Positions 31,133 through 41,717 of a stretch of 64,000 nucleotides of DNA are shown here, in pieces. The notes beneath the pieces are model-generated. The model did not search any database and was not told the DNA's origin. It saw only the letters and a program-made list of their open reading frames with translations. Location: NCBI GenBank assembly GCA_002633025.1, contig NMRB01000040.1:62023-126022 (forward strand), written 5' to 3'. The position numbers and the translations under genes are program-made. This DNA is from Notospermus geniculatus (taxonomy: Eukaryota; Nemertea; Pilidiophora; Heteronemertea; Lineidae). Within the stretch, counting starts at the first letter, position 1; each line of letters opens with the position of its first letter.

Positions 31133-31526
31133 CTGAAAAGAAACAACATCTGATTCAGAGTAAACCAGTCCACACCCACACACTCACAGGACATGAGAAT
31201 GAGATGAAAATGACTCGTCATCTACCATCTATCTCATCAGTCTAGGCCTATCTTTGGCTCCGACCAACAGTGCCACCTTATTTTAAGAACTATCTACGCA
31301 TACGACTACGAGGAGGCCGGTATCCGGTCTTTTCGCCCCATGGACTTTTCGCCCCCATTCGCACCCAGTCAGTTCGCACCATCGGTCGGACTTTTCGCCC
31401 CAAAAAATTCGCCTCATAAATCCGTTAAAAAACATGAAAATGACGATATAGTAAGTAGCCACATGGATTTCATTTCCAGAACAACGGACCCCCGCGGCTG
31501 TCATTTGACAAGTGACACTTGAGGCG

Positions 31527-31549
31527 GCCTGACGATGTTTTGGCGGGAA
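31527..31549 (+). promoter_or_regulatory. E2F-like site, copy 1
   Basis: The 23-bp word beginning GCCTGACGATG and ending TTTTGGCGGGAA is identical to 31956-31978. TTTTGGCGGGAA matches the established E2F/DP consensus (TTTSGCGCS-like; TTTGGCGGGAA is a common high-affinity form). Function is inferred from sequence only. Confidence 0.4.
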
Positions 31550-31955
31550 ACCGTGAGGGATATCATGAGACGGGCGTCATCGCGCTGCCCGAAAACTCCC
31601 GCCGATATTTTTCACCAGCGTTCTGACGTATTTGGCTGTGATCCAGAAAGAGTATGCTTCAAAGTCATGCCAGTGTTGCTTGGTTGTTTCTTTCCATTAA
31701 ACAGAATATTTACTGAGATTAGGCCTAGATGTTGAGGTTGCTAAAAGCCGTAGCAACGGTGCAGTTGCCAACGATCTTTCATTCAATCAAGGCGAATCTT
31801 TCTCACACGAAGAAAACAAGCAAGGTAAAATGTATTTGGTTGTAATCCTGACAAAATATCCTTTCCAAAGATGTATAACCATACAGTGGGTGCTGCCCGA
31901 GGACCTGTATATTTACTTAATTCAAAGATTGCCATCCCTTTTACTTCAGCACCAT

Positions 31956-31978
31956 GCCTGACGATGTTTTGGCGGGAA
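31956..31978 (+). promoter_or_regulatory. E2F-like site, copy 2
   Basis: Identical 23-bp word to 31527-31549, 429 bp further on in the same orientation. The sequence on either side is not alike, so this is a short repeat and not a long duplication. It overlaps an ATG at 31954 whose frame is open for about 14 codons up to the N at 31997. Confidence 0.4.
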
Positions 31979-33298
31979 CCCTCAGTGACTGGGAAGNCTT
32001 TTATGTTACATTTTGTTAGAAACTCTGACACAAGGTTTAAGGTACATGTACCTGGGTCACTTCTCATCACTGCCGTCGACACCCGTTGCGCTACGACGGC
32101 TACCGGTAGCACTGTTGCGCCATGGTTGTGTTGACGGCAGGGAATTTAGTTCTAACATTCTGCCGGGCATTTCAACAGGCAGAATTGGTGTTTATTCTGA
32201 TATTCATCAAAATAATCAATTATCTCCCAGATAATACGCAATCTGTTCATCATATTCCATAAACTTATAAGAACTTGCAGTTAAACATCATACATGTCAT
32301 ACCAAACCAAAACCAACTCTGATTCAGTCCGATTCGTGTTCTTACATGTACGAATCATTTTTTCTGAAGTCTGGGGCATCAGGTAGCCTACGCTACATTG
32401 TAGGCCTTGTCTGTGTTCTTTTACCTGAGAATGGAAATTGTAAGTAATGTGACATTGAAAATGATACCTGGAAGTCCCATCTCTACCCGAGTGCTGCATC
32501 AACTCCTAGTCTCCTGAGAAAAAATTGACTGAGATGATTTTCTTTTCATCCTACTCAATTATGATTGGTTTTCCTGTTATTTACACCTGAATAGTAAGTG
32601 GGAGAAAGTCAATATTGCGGTTCTACTTATAGCATGATTTATGACGCATAGAGGAGTTGTTAATGTCATCTTATTGCAGAAACTTGGCATGTCAGTGTCA
32701 GTCATCTCTTCTGGTTTAAATTGAATGTTTGTGCCAAATTCTCCAGCTGCTTCTGATATTCTATAAAGCATGTTCAAGAGGACTCTGAAATGATATTACC
32801 GGTATGTTGTGTTCTTTCCTTTTGGTGGAATTTTGTGTTCTCATGGAAATATAGTTTGCTATGCTAAAATGAAAGAGTTGGTTTTATAATGGTATCTGTT
32901 GGTGTTTTATGTGCTTGTGGTCATCTATAGTCTCAGGAGGTATCTTTTTGCTTCCCTCTGGTGAATTCATTTTTCAAAAGTTTATGGCTTTGGATAAAAT
33001 TATTCCGATAGGTAGTATTCTGAAAGAGGAGGATCAGAGGAAGGATTGTTCTCTGCACCTTCGCTGTGTTCAGAGAAGGATTATGAGAGAAAACAAAGGA
33101 AGGTTTGTGCCATTCCTTCAGTTTTCTCACATCTTGCTTTTAGTCCATAGTACTCCCAGTAGTGGAGATCTCTGCCGCAATGTTAGGGTACCAAGTTCAG
33201 TCCCCTTTTAAATTGTATTTTTCAGTTATTTTTGAGGGGAAAACCTCAATTTTATCAAAGCAACAGGGTAATGATAATTTGAAATTAACTTATTTCAG

Positions 33299-36200
33299 TC
33301 ATGAAGGGAATTCCAAGTGGTTGAACGCCCATTACGACCCTGTGGCCTCTCTGTACACATTCAGCCAGTGTATCACGCTCTCTGATATAAGTGGAGATGG
33401 TGAAAACAGACTTATCATTGCTGACCTTGGCACAGGAACATATGACATGAAGCTGAAGGTCTATAAAGGTAAGAAATGTGCAAGAGAGTTGAACAAAATA
33501 TCTGATGTCTCAATGGAAACCATTTGTTAAAACTAAAGTCGATGAGAAGAACAGCATTGGTGAACACAGAGGCAACAGGGATCTCTTGACAAAAAGATCT
33601 TGACAATAGTCCGGTCGCAAAACCCCGATTTTGGGCTTAGGTGTTTCTTTTTGAATAACAGCATTTTTTACCAGTTTTCATACATTTGGAGGGTGTGGAA
33701 TCGGAATCCGTCGAGTGCCACCTTGGCACCCTTGAGCGTTTTGAGAAATTCGCGTTTGAATTTTTGGAACTGACTTGATCATTGGACGTCAGCTGACGCA
33801 ACGACTGAGCTTTGTACAGGAGAATGGGACCAATGTACAGCTAACTTTTCAGTGGTTGGATTTACACCCCACAAATGTATTATCAACAGATAGAGACATG
33901 GTGCCTCGTAATCATATAAGCATGTTTTTAGCAATTTTTAACTTGTTATGTAATTGGAAACAGCATTTTTATGTATTTTGACCCATTTTGTGTTAATTTA
34001 CATAAAAAACGTCATTTCTTATTACAAAACTACTGAAAACAATTAATAACATGCTTGTCTTCTTCGGAGGCACCATGTTTCTATCTGTTGGTAATACATT
34101 TATGGGGTGTAAATACAACCATTTAAAAGTTAGCTGTACATCGGGTCCCATTCTCCTGTACAAAGCTCAGTCGTTGCGTCAGCTGACGTCCAATGATAAA
34201 GTCAGTTCCAAAAATTCAAACGCGAATTTCTCAAAACGCTCAAGGGTGCCAGAGTGGCACCCGGCGGATTCTGAATCTCTGTCATTTGGAGATACAAAAA
34301 ATGCAAAAAAATTGCTGTTATTCAAAATGTCACACTTTTTTGTTCTGCGTCCGGACTACAATGTCCGGACTACAAGGTTGACATTGATAATGAAACGGTT
34401 GAAAGTACATGCACTACTATTGATTTTCGCTTCCACAGGGAGTGGTCACCACAGAAAACTATCCATAATCAACTATCCGTATCTTTATTAATCCTTCAGG
34501 CACGACACTAATTACAGAGAATACAATCATAGATCTACCGACGGGAGTCGTTACGTTTTATATGGACACTAATGAGCCAAGAACACCAGGTATGAAGTCC
34601 AGTCCATGCTGATTTTGGTTTAAGATGCATAAACGATAAAGTGTATGTTTTGCAGGTTGAGTGGACAGCGGTTGAGAGGGGTTGATGCTGAAAGCCATTT
34701 GAGGTTATCATTTATCCTTTGTTGAGACGCCCTGTAATCAGTACATTGTACATTCAGTCAAGTACATTGTGTACATTTGACTGAATTATTGAGCTGTCAG
34801 AGAAAGTTTCAGTCTTTAATGACTGTCGTCAGTCATACTCAAGAAGTGGTGGTCTGTTCATGCTTTTAATCCTGCCTCTCTTCCAGCCATAGCAGTTGCA
34901 TCTGGCCCGGCTCTTTTTGTCTATAAGAACATGCGGCCATACTTCAAATTTACTATTCCATCTTTGGAGGTGGATGAGAGGGAGCTGGACGTGTGGAATC
35001 AGGTCCAGCAGGTAGTGACAGCTGGAAGTTGATTTCGGCATCCATCTTGCCAATTTATTTCTATAATTGTAATAGTTCTTGCCAAGTTCGTATCTGCACC
35101 TATATTGCCTTCATACTGATACACGCATGCTACACATCTGAACTGTCATATCTTGGACTGGGAAGCTTGCTGGTTATGTATGTACATGTATCGTTCAGAA
35201 GCTTCATAACCCTTTTGGATCTTAAGCTTACATGTATACTACGGTGTGGAGTCCACGACAGGCTACTGTCCACCTGCGTCAAAAGCTTTGTGGCACCTAT
35301 CAAAAGCTTTTGGTGGGGAGCGGGGGATTGTTACACAAACTTGCATGCATGTAATATTATAGATCAGTTCAAATTAGGTCGTCGTTTATGACGTCATGGC
35401 GATTTCTTGGCAACCCGCACATGCGCAGTAGCCATTTTCCTTGACAACGCGGAGGCTGGTGTGTTTACATTGGTTTCAACGAAGGATCCCGGCAATCGGC
35501 AGCATTTTTAGCTCACTGGGTGAGCTATTACAATGGTGCAGCGTCCGTCGGCCGTCGGCCGTCGTCGTGTTCCGTTAGCAGGGCACGTTTCGTAACCGCT
35601 GGAGCTATTGGTCTGAAACTTGGTACATATATACCCCTAGGTCAGATGACCCACGGCACCAAGTTTCGGTCCCATTCGACTCTCGGTTTGGCCACCAGGT
35701 GGCGGAAACCAAAAACACAAAAAGTGCAATAACTCCTGAACTAATGACTAGATCATCTCCAAATTTTTATCATAGGTGTAGCTAATAAGGATACATAACA
35801 TATATAACGGGTTTTTGATTTGACCTACTTTTCAAGGTCACAGAGGTCAAAGTTCGACAAAAGTGACGAACCTGCCACAGTTTGTCATTATTTCACCGAG
35901 CGACTTCATATCTTGCATAAACGTGCATTGGAGGGGTACCTTAAAAAATACCAAGTTTCGGCCCGATTTGACATCCAGTATGGCCGCCAGGTGGCGCAAC
36001 CTGAAAATCAAGTAAGTGCTATTACTCGGGAACGGCTTGACGCAGAGTGCTCAAATTTGATATTTACTTCCATCTAGATGACCTTTACATGCATGTCAAA
36101 TTTTGGCCTGATTTGACTTCAAACATGGCCACCAGGTGGCGTAACCCAAAAATCATCAAAGTGCTGTAACTCAGGAACGCCTTAACCCAAAGCGCTCCAA

Positions 36201-39200
36201 TGTGATATGTGGCCCCCTGCAGATGACCTTTATGTTCATGTGAAGTTTCCGCCCGATCGGACATCCAATATGGCCGCCAGGTGGCGTAACCCAAAAATAA
36301 TCAAAGTCCTACCTGGGAATGACTTGACCCAGATTGCTCATAACTGATATGTACCTCCCTCTGTCATTAGACTCTTACATGTATTATGTCCAACCCAGTG
36401 AGCACATGGTCCATGGACCATTTCATTGGTGGTTCTCTTCGATATTTCTGCAGGAGAGCCCTTAATTACACTGTGAACGGGTCTGGTAACAGTTGAGGAA
36501 CGGAAAAATCACTGGTTTCCCCGCTGGTTTCCCACAGTTTGAGCGAATAATGGGGTGAATTCGCGATCGACCGGCCACGTGCATCGCCATTTTTGTCCAT
36601 TCGGAGACCCAACCTGGGCGAATTTTTCTGTAAATCTCACCCAATTTTCATGATGGTAACGATTTTCAGGAGCACCAGGTGATTATCCCGAGGACCCACA
36701 CACTTATAAACACAAAGCTGGGCGAAAAGCCCACGGAAAATGGCAAAATGTGCGACCCACCGGCAAATCCTTCGAACTTTCGGTAATTTTGTAGCTGAAG
36801 GCCGAACCTGGTTCCTTTTGCCGTTTTACGCGTCCGCGCTTAATAGGTACCGTTACTGGATTAATGTTTCAAACTAGAGTAGATATTCAACCATTGGTTG
36901 TCACACATTTCTATTATTTGAGTGGCGGTCTAGGAAAACCCGGCGGATGTCGCTGAATGATCAACAACTTGGGCTGTTAGATTGCCTGTCCATTGATCTA
37001 GCCTACTAGGCCTACTGTTTACCTGTTACGTAGTACATCCCAGGTATTGAAATGTGCGGGTTCACCAAGGCCAACACTTTCCTCAAATGCGACATCCGCC
37101 GGGTTTTCACCGGTTGTGCCAGGCTCATGTCAGTTTTTGCTCCCTTTTATGCTCTGGTCTTAGTGGCATTTCTTTCTAAGAATGGTCATGAAGAAAGTAT
37201 GGAGTTGTGATCGACTTCAGTAGTTTTCAATGTAATTGTTATTAAAATGTAGTGTTGGACATGAGGAAGAGCTGCTCTCAATTTGAACATATGCCTGGCA
37301 TAAGAACTCGTGTCACAATTGTTATTTCTGATAACCTTTCAGCCTGATGTGTTAAACTATTCACCACTAAACCTATCTGATCTAAGTACCGGTAGTCTAT
37401 TTCTCTATCTAGCCATAGCCGTCGCCTCTGGGCCTTTTATCTATGTCTACAAGAATCTCCGTCCATACTTCAAATTTACTCTCCCTGCATTAGAAGTAAA
37501 TGGCATAGAAAAAGACCTATGGGACCAAGCAAGAGAGGTACATGATCATTCTATTTCAGTTCTGTTAGTGAGTTATGATTACTGGGAAGATTATTTTGGC
37601 ATGCAGAATTTGAGGCCATGCGCACTCGATCAACTTTTGTGCTGGTATCAGCTGTACCCTTTCAAAATTTGCCTGTAAGAAGCCTTTTCCAATAATTGAC
37701 AGAATTAACTGATCAGTCGTCAGAGAATATCAATCAATGCTACAGGTACAATCAACCCAACATGGTTCACCAGTTTAAATATTGTAAACTGTGACGATTC
37801 AGTTTGATTGAGCATTTTGAACTGGGAATTAAATTCATGTACATGTATGTCTTCACTTCTTAGGAAAGAATTGATGTCACAATCCTGCGGGAAATGTTGG
37901 ACGGAATGAGGTGAGTGAGAAATAACCTGTCATCCCAGGCCCAGGAGCCCTATGACAGCATAGCCAATTGATGTGATAGAAATTCTTTGTAACTGACAAA
38001 ATACAGATGGACGAAGCTTTTCTTCAGTTTTCTGCTCAAATCTGGAAACTATTTTGGCTGTAGTTTCACAAATCAACAAATTTTACAAGCCGTAGCTAAG
38101 TTCTACTGCTTCGTTGCTTCAGGAATGAAGGCGTCCCCCTCTCCACCCGGTCATTAAAGTTCCTGAACCTGGACATTCAAGACTTGGAACCATTCGCCAA
38201 TGTTCACAAGTATGCACCACTGAAAAGACAGGTACGTGTGAAAAGTTACATTTCATTTGCATTTCAAGGCACCAATCGGTGCACAAACAGAACACTAATT
38301 TCATTACAATTGATTAAGAAGTTGATTTGCCTGTTTTCAGACGGTTATCACCTGCCTAGCCACTATGAAGAAGTCAATGGCTGAAGAAGATGCCATAAGT
38401 TGTCTGGTCCTTGGTACTGAGAGCCGTTCTATTTATGTGTTGGATCCAGAGGCTTTCACTGTCTTAGCAACAATGACAATGCCAAGTGTGCCAGTCTTCA
38501 TGAGTGTCTCTGGTCTCTATGATGTGGAATTCAGAATCATAGTTGCATGCAGGAATGGGAACATTTACACCTTAAAAAGGTGAGACCTTCTTAAGCATAA
38601 AAGTATGACCCGTGTTGTATGTTTTCGACTGTATTGAGCACAATTAGTGATGTGGTGTCATTGTTCATTCATTCATGACTGTTTTTGCTTCAGGGGGAGT
38701 AAAGAAGGAAGGATTTGCATAGAATTGAATTCCCAGGCTGTTGGCTTGGTGAAAGCTGGAAAAAATGTGGTGGTCGGGTGTATGGATGAGACACTCCAGT
38801 GTTATTCCCTGAAGGTAAGGAATGACAACCACATGTAAGGGCAGGTCCAGGTTTTGGGACGGGGGGCGGGGGCACTACTACTACCGGTAATGCATTATAA
38901 AGAGGTGGCATGCACTCTGAAAACACTCACGCAAAGTTAGTGTTCTCAATGGGAAGGGTTTGTCCCACTTGCAGAGCTGACTACTCAGGATAGTTCCTCA
39001 GTATGATTACCCACAGACATTACCGGTACATCTTTTGTTTCAATCTTTTGCAGGGAAAGAAGTTATGGACTATAAAATTGCCAGCAACTGTGACTACAAT
39101 GGAACTAATGGATTACAAAAGTAAAGGACTGAAAGCGGTTATGGTGGCATTGAGTAACTGCGAGGTGAGTTTCACAGCCTTCTCAATAATCTTTCAGTAT

Positions 39201-40689
39201 CAGTACCTTTAGATTAAAACTAGAAGACCAAACATTTTGAGACGCATATGGACTGTTCATTCAAACTGCCATTGCTGAATAATTTCTTCTTCCTTTAGGT
39301 ACACATCTACAAGGATAAGTACTTGGTGAACACAATGAAAACTGAAGATATCGTTACTGGAATGCAGTTTGGAAAGTTTGGTCGGGAAGATGGCACTCTT
39401 ATCATGACAACCCGAGGTATGTGAGATTTTACCCATAATCATGCATCCAACATACATCTGTGCAAAGATTGGTTACTTTTTGTTATAACTTACATGTAAT
39501 TTCTTTTCTTCAGGTGGTGGCCTGATTGTCAAGATTCTCAAACGCACAGCAAACTTTGAGGAGAAAGACTTTGCTGCTGGACCCCCTGCAGCCCAGGGTA
39601 TCAAACTGAATGTCCCGAAGAAAACAAAACTCTTTGTTGATCAGACAATGAGGGAGAGGGAAAACTCAGTTGGTGAGCATAAACAGCAGATTGTCAGATA
39701 GCAGAATTATTCAGGAATATGTAAGATGACCTCATGAGTTCTTAATGAGTTCAAGAATCCTTTGAGTCAACCTGTCTTGTTCATTTAATGGCATCGCTTC
39801 TGTTCTGATTTTCAGCAATGCATCGGGCTTTTCAGCATGATCTGTACAGACTTCGTCTCAACACTGCCAGAAGTTATGTAAAGGCCTTGGAAACGAGCAA
39901 CACTCCTGTTTCAACCACAGCCGAAGAGCCACTCAAGCTAAATGCCCATGTACAGGGAATCGGCCCATCCTTCAAGCTGACTGTCAACTTACAAAATACA
40001 TCACTGAGTGTGCCATCTCTGAATCTCCTGATAACATTCCAATATGATGAGAAGCTGTATTCTGTGGCAAAGCCCCACATCCATGTAAGTGGTGGGGATG
40101 AAGTATTTGGCTATGGTTGCCTTGTCCATTTCCAGGGCATGAATGATAATTTGGTACTGCACAACAAGGAATACCTTTATGTACCTGTGTACATGAAACT
40201 ACCACTACCACATCAGATATGCTTGTGAATGGATTATAAACATTACTTTGTATCTTTTTTCCAGGTGCCCATGTTAGTCCCTGGTCTAAATTATTCATTT
40301 GACACATTCCTTGAATGCCTGAGTGACAAGGGGATTTCTGACACGGTCAAGGTGAGTTTGAATGAGTTCTTGAACATATTCTAACATATTAATATTGGTG
40401 ACGTATGCGAGATGCTATATGACTGATTACCAGCAGTTCCACATGACACCTTGTGATTTTGTTCATAGTCAGTTTCTAGACAGTCTACACTGTACATGAA
40501 GACAGATGATTCAAGGAATATCACTTATGAACATTGTGTTGACAAACTTTTGCTGAAGTTTCGATTTTGGTTCAAATGTCACACATTGATTTTCCATTTC
40601 AGGTGTTTGTTTTGCGTCAAGGGAAGAGTATACCCATCATTACTGCAGTAATCAGCATGCCTGTCAGTGAAGCAATGGTGGTTGTCTAG
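33299..40689 (+). CDS. BBS1: BBS1, BBSome subunit, with a duplicated alternative exon
   Basis: BBS1 is a subunit of the BBSome, which moves membrane cargo in cilia; its N-terminal beta-propeller binds ARL6. Exons: 33299-33468, 34500-34589, then one of 34887-35011 (4a) or 37413-37537 (4b), 37864-37910, 38123-38231, 38341-38579, 38694-38814, 39054-39164, 39299-39416, 39514-39672, 39816-40084, 40265-40351, 40603-40689. With one exon 4 this gives about 577 aa, against 593 in human BBS1. Diagnostic segments include [60 protein letters not shown]-type [49 protein letters not shown] and [10 protein letters not shown]. The first visible exon begins with one base of a split codon, so the ATG exon lies upstream and was not identified. 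Confidence 0.96.
33607..34358. repeat. 750-bp foldback element in the first visible BBS1 intron
   Basis: Two arms of about 330 bp face each other, starting TAGTCCGGTCGCA at 33607 and ending TGCGTCCGGACTA at 34358. Matching inner landmarks are GGACGTCAGCTGACGCAACG (33784) and CGTTGCGTCAGCTGACGTCC (34173). There is no transposase frame. It fills most of the intron between 33469 and 34499. Confidence 0.82.
34887..35011 (+). other. BBS1: BBS1 exon 4a (diverged duplicate)
   Basis: 125 nt, starting with CC that completes a codon left by exon 34500-34589 and ending on a codon boundary (CAG before GTAGTG). It encodes [20 protein letters not shown] and then about 21 more residues, paralogous to exon 4b. 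Acceptor CTCTCTTCCAG and donor CAG|GTAGTG are both acceptable. Relative to human BBS1 it is the less conserved copy (KNM for KNL, VWNQVQQ for LWNQAKE), but its frame is fully open. Confidence 0.8.
35505..36427 (+). repeat. interspersed repeat family G, copy 1 (923 bp)
   Basis: The head is a short hairpin (AGCTCACTGGGTGAGCT), followed by a GTCGGCC/GTCGTC-rich stretch. The body has repeated modules built on GGCCGCCAGGTGGCG (near 35980, 36128 and 36270, period about 125-145 bp). The tail is the palindrome TGGTCCATGGACCA. The same head, body and tail recur, shortened, at 52398-53094 and 54419-54844. It lies in the BBS1 intron between exons 4a and 4b, in the sense orientation. Confidence 0.85.
36934..37108. 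repeat. MITE-like inverted repeat
   Basis: GAAAACCCGGCGGATGTCGC at 36934 faces its exact reverse complement ending at 37108. The inside is only about 135 bp and non-coding. It lies between BBS1 exons 4a and 4b. Confidence 0.75.
37413..37537 (+). other. BBS1: BBS1 exon 4b (canonical copy)
   Basis: 125 nt with the same phase and length as exon 4a. It encodes [20 protein letters not shown] and then about 21 residues ending DLWDQARE, close to the human DLWNQAKE. The acceptor TCTCTATCTAG and donor GAG|GTACAT are intact. It splices in frame to 37864-37910. Confidence 0.9.
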
Positions 40690-41143
40690 GCCAAGCTGCC
40701 TGCCCCATTAAAAGTAAGGTGGACTTCCCACAAACTATTTACAGTTGATTTCAAATATGGATTACCCAAGTCAACTCGTCCAGATTTCCTCTCTCGTCCA
40801 TTGCTGAACTTGTATATATCGCATTCCGTCCTCTATTTGTGCTTCTGGAGGTGAATTGATATTCTATTTGCCTAGGCTGTAGAATCATGTGTTAGTAGTA
40901 CATACAATACAATGTATGTCAGCCGAGTGCCAGGTCTAGGGCCTCTTGTTGTAAGTTTATTTGTTAAATTTTTCTATTTATATGCCACATGAATCAAGCC
41001 TTTCAAATTCACCATAATTACTGTTCCTGCCACCGAAAAAAAGGAATTTTGTTATAAAATCCGTACCAGTAGAGTACATGTGTACATCTGCATTCAGTTG
41101 TGCCAGCATTATTTTTCTGTGTGTTTTGCAAGTAGACAAGTAC

Positions 41144-41149
41144 AATAAA
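41144..41149 (+). terminator. likely poly(A) signal of BBS1
   Basis: AATAAA about 455 bp after the BBS1 stop codon, the first good match on this strand. The opposing signal of the convergent minus-strand gene lies at 41581-41586. Confidence 0.55.
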
Positions 41150-41580
41150 ATAAGTTATTAAATTATTCCTGTCTTTTCTTATGTGGGTATCAACCAACGA
41201 CAACATTCATTCTTTTATACCGGGTACATGCCCCCCCCCCATCCCCACATTATCTATCCGTCAAGCATACTGGATCTACTCAGAAAATAGAATAATCCAA
41301 GGCCAACAACATAAATGTAGTATTTCCAATCCTGAATAGATCCTATTGGGAATGAAATTGAAAATCGAAGCACCAAATTTGGCGTGGGCAATTCAGTGGA
41401 ATTCAGGAGAAAAGAGGGCCTCCCTGAGAGAAAATTAGTACGAACAAAGAGATGGCATAATTATCACATGAAGAATGGGGAATATTCAATTGTATGAAGA
41501 AGTTGAGAAAAGCATATATATGTAAAGTAACTAACATGAAAATAGGTCATTTGTCAGTAATGACAATTCATTCAAAAATA

Positions 41581-41586
41581 TTTATT
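41581..41586 (-). terminator. likely poly(A) signal of the secreted-protein gene
   Basis: Plus-strand TTTATT, i.e. AATAAA on the minus strand, about 130 bp after that gene's stop codon (41718-41720). Confidence 0.5.
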
Positions 41587-41717
41587 AAAAATATACCATT
41601 CTTAACAAGGAAAGCTCACATTTCAATGGGGTCAATTTGCAAAGTTTGCCATGCATGAATTGTGTAACAAACGAGTGGATGCCAGTGAATATTTTTCCGT
41701 AGAAAATTCCACTGAAA

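Larger units (their letters stand above)
31133..33298. other. divergent region between PIGF and BBS1
   Basis: It should contain the 5' exons of PIGF (minus) and the first exon of BBS1 (plus), neither of which I can place firmly. It carries TTTTCGCCCC repeated near 31329, 31346 and 31392, two copies of a 23-bp E2F-like word, and a single N at 31997. Confidence 0.45.
40690..41717. other. convergent 3' ends of BBS1 and the secreted-protein gene
   Basis: 3' UTR and spacer sequence with the two opposing poly(A) signals at 41144 and 41581. A C run lies at 41229-41240. I see no other feature. Confidence 0.5.

Noticed and set aside
31954-31997. Start exon of BBS1 or another gene (open frame from ATG at 31954)
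   Set aside because: Only about 14 codons before an N, with no donor in a suitable phase that I can confirm; recorded only as overlapping the E2F-like word.
35505-36427. Family G as a Helitron
   Set aside because: There is a hairpin near one end followed by CTAA, but the CT lies inside the stem and the other end lacks the expected TC start context; evidence too weak.
34887-37537. The two BBS1 exon-4 copies as an allelic (haplotype) duplication in the assembly
   Set aside because: The copies differ at more than a third of encoded residues and the surrounding introns are unrelated, so they are paralogous exons and not two alleles.
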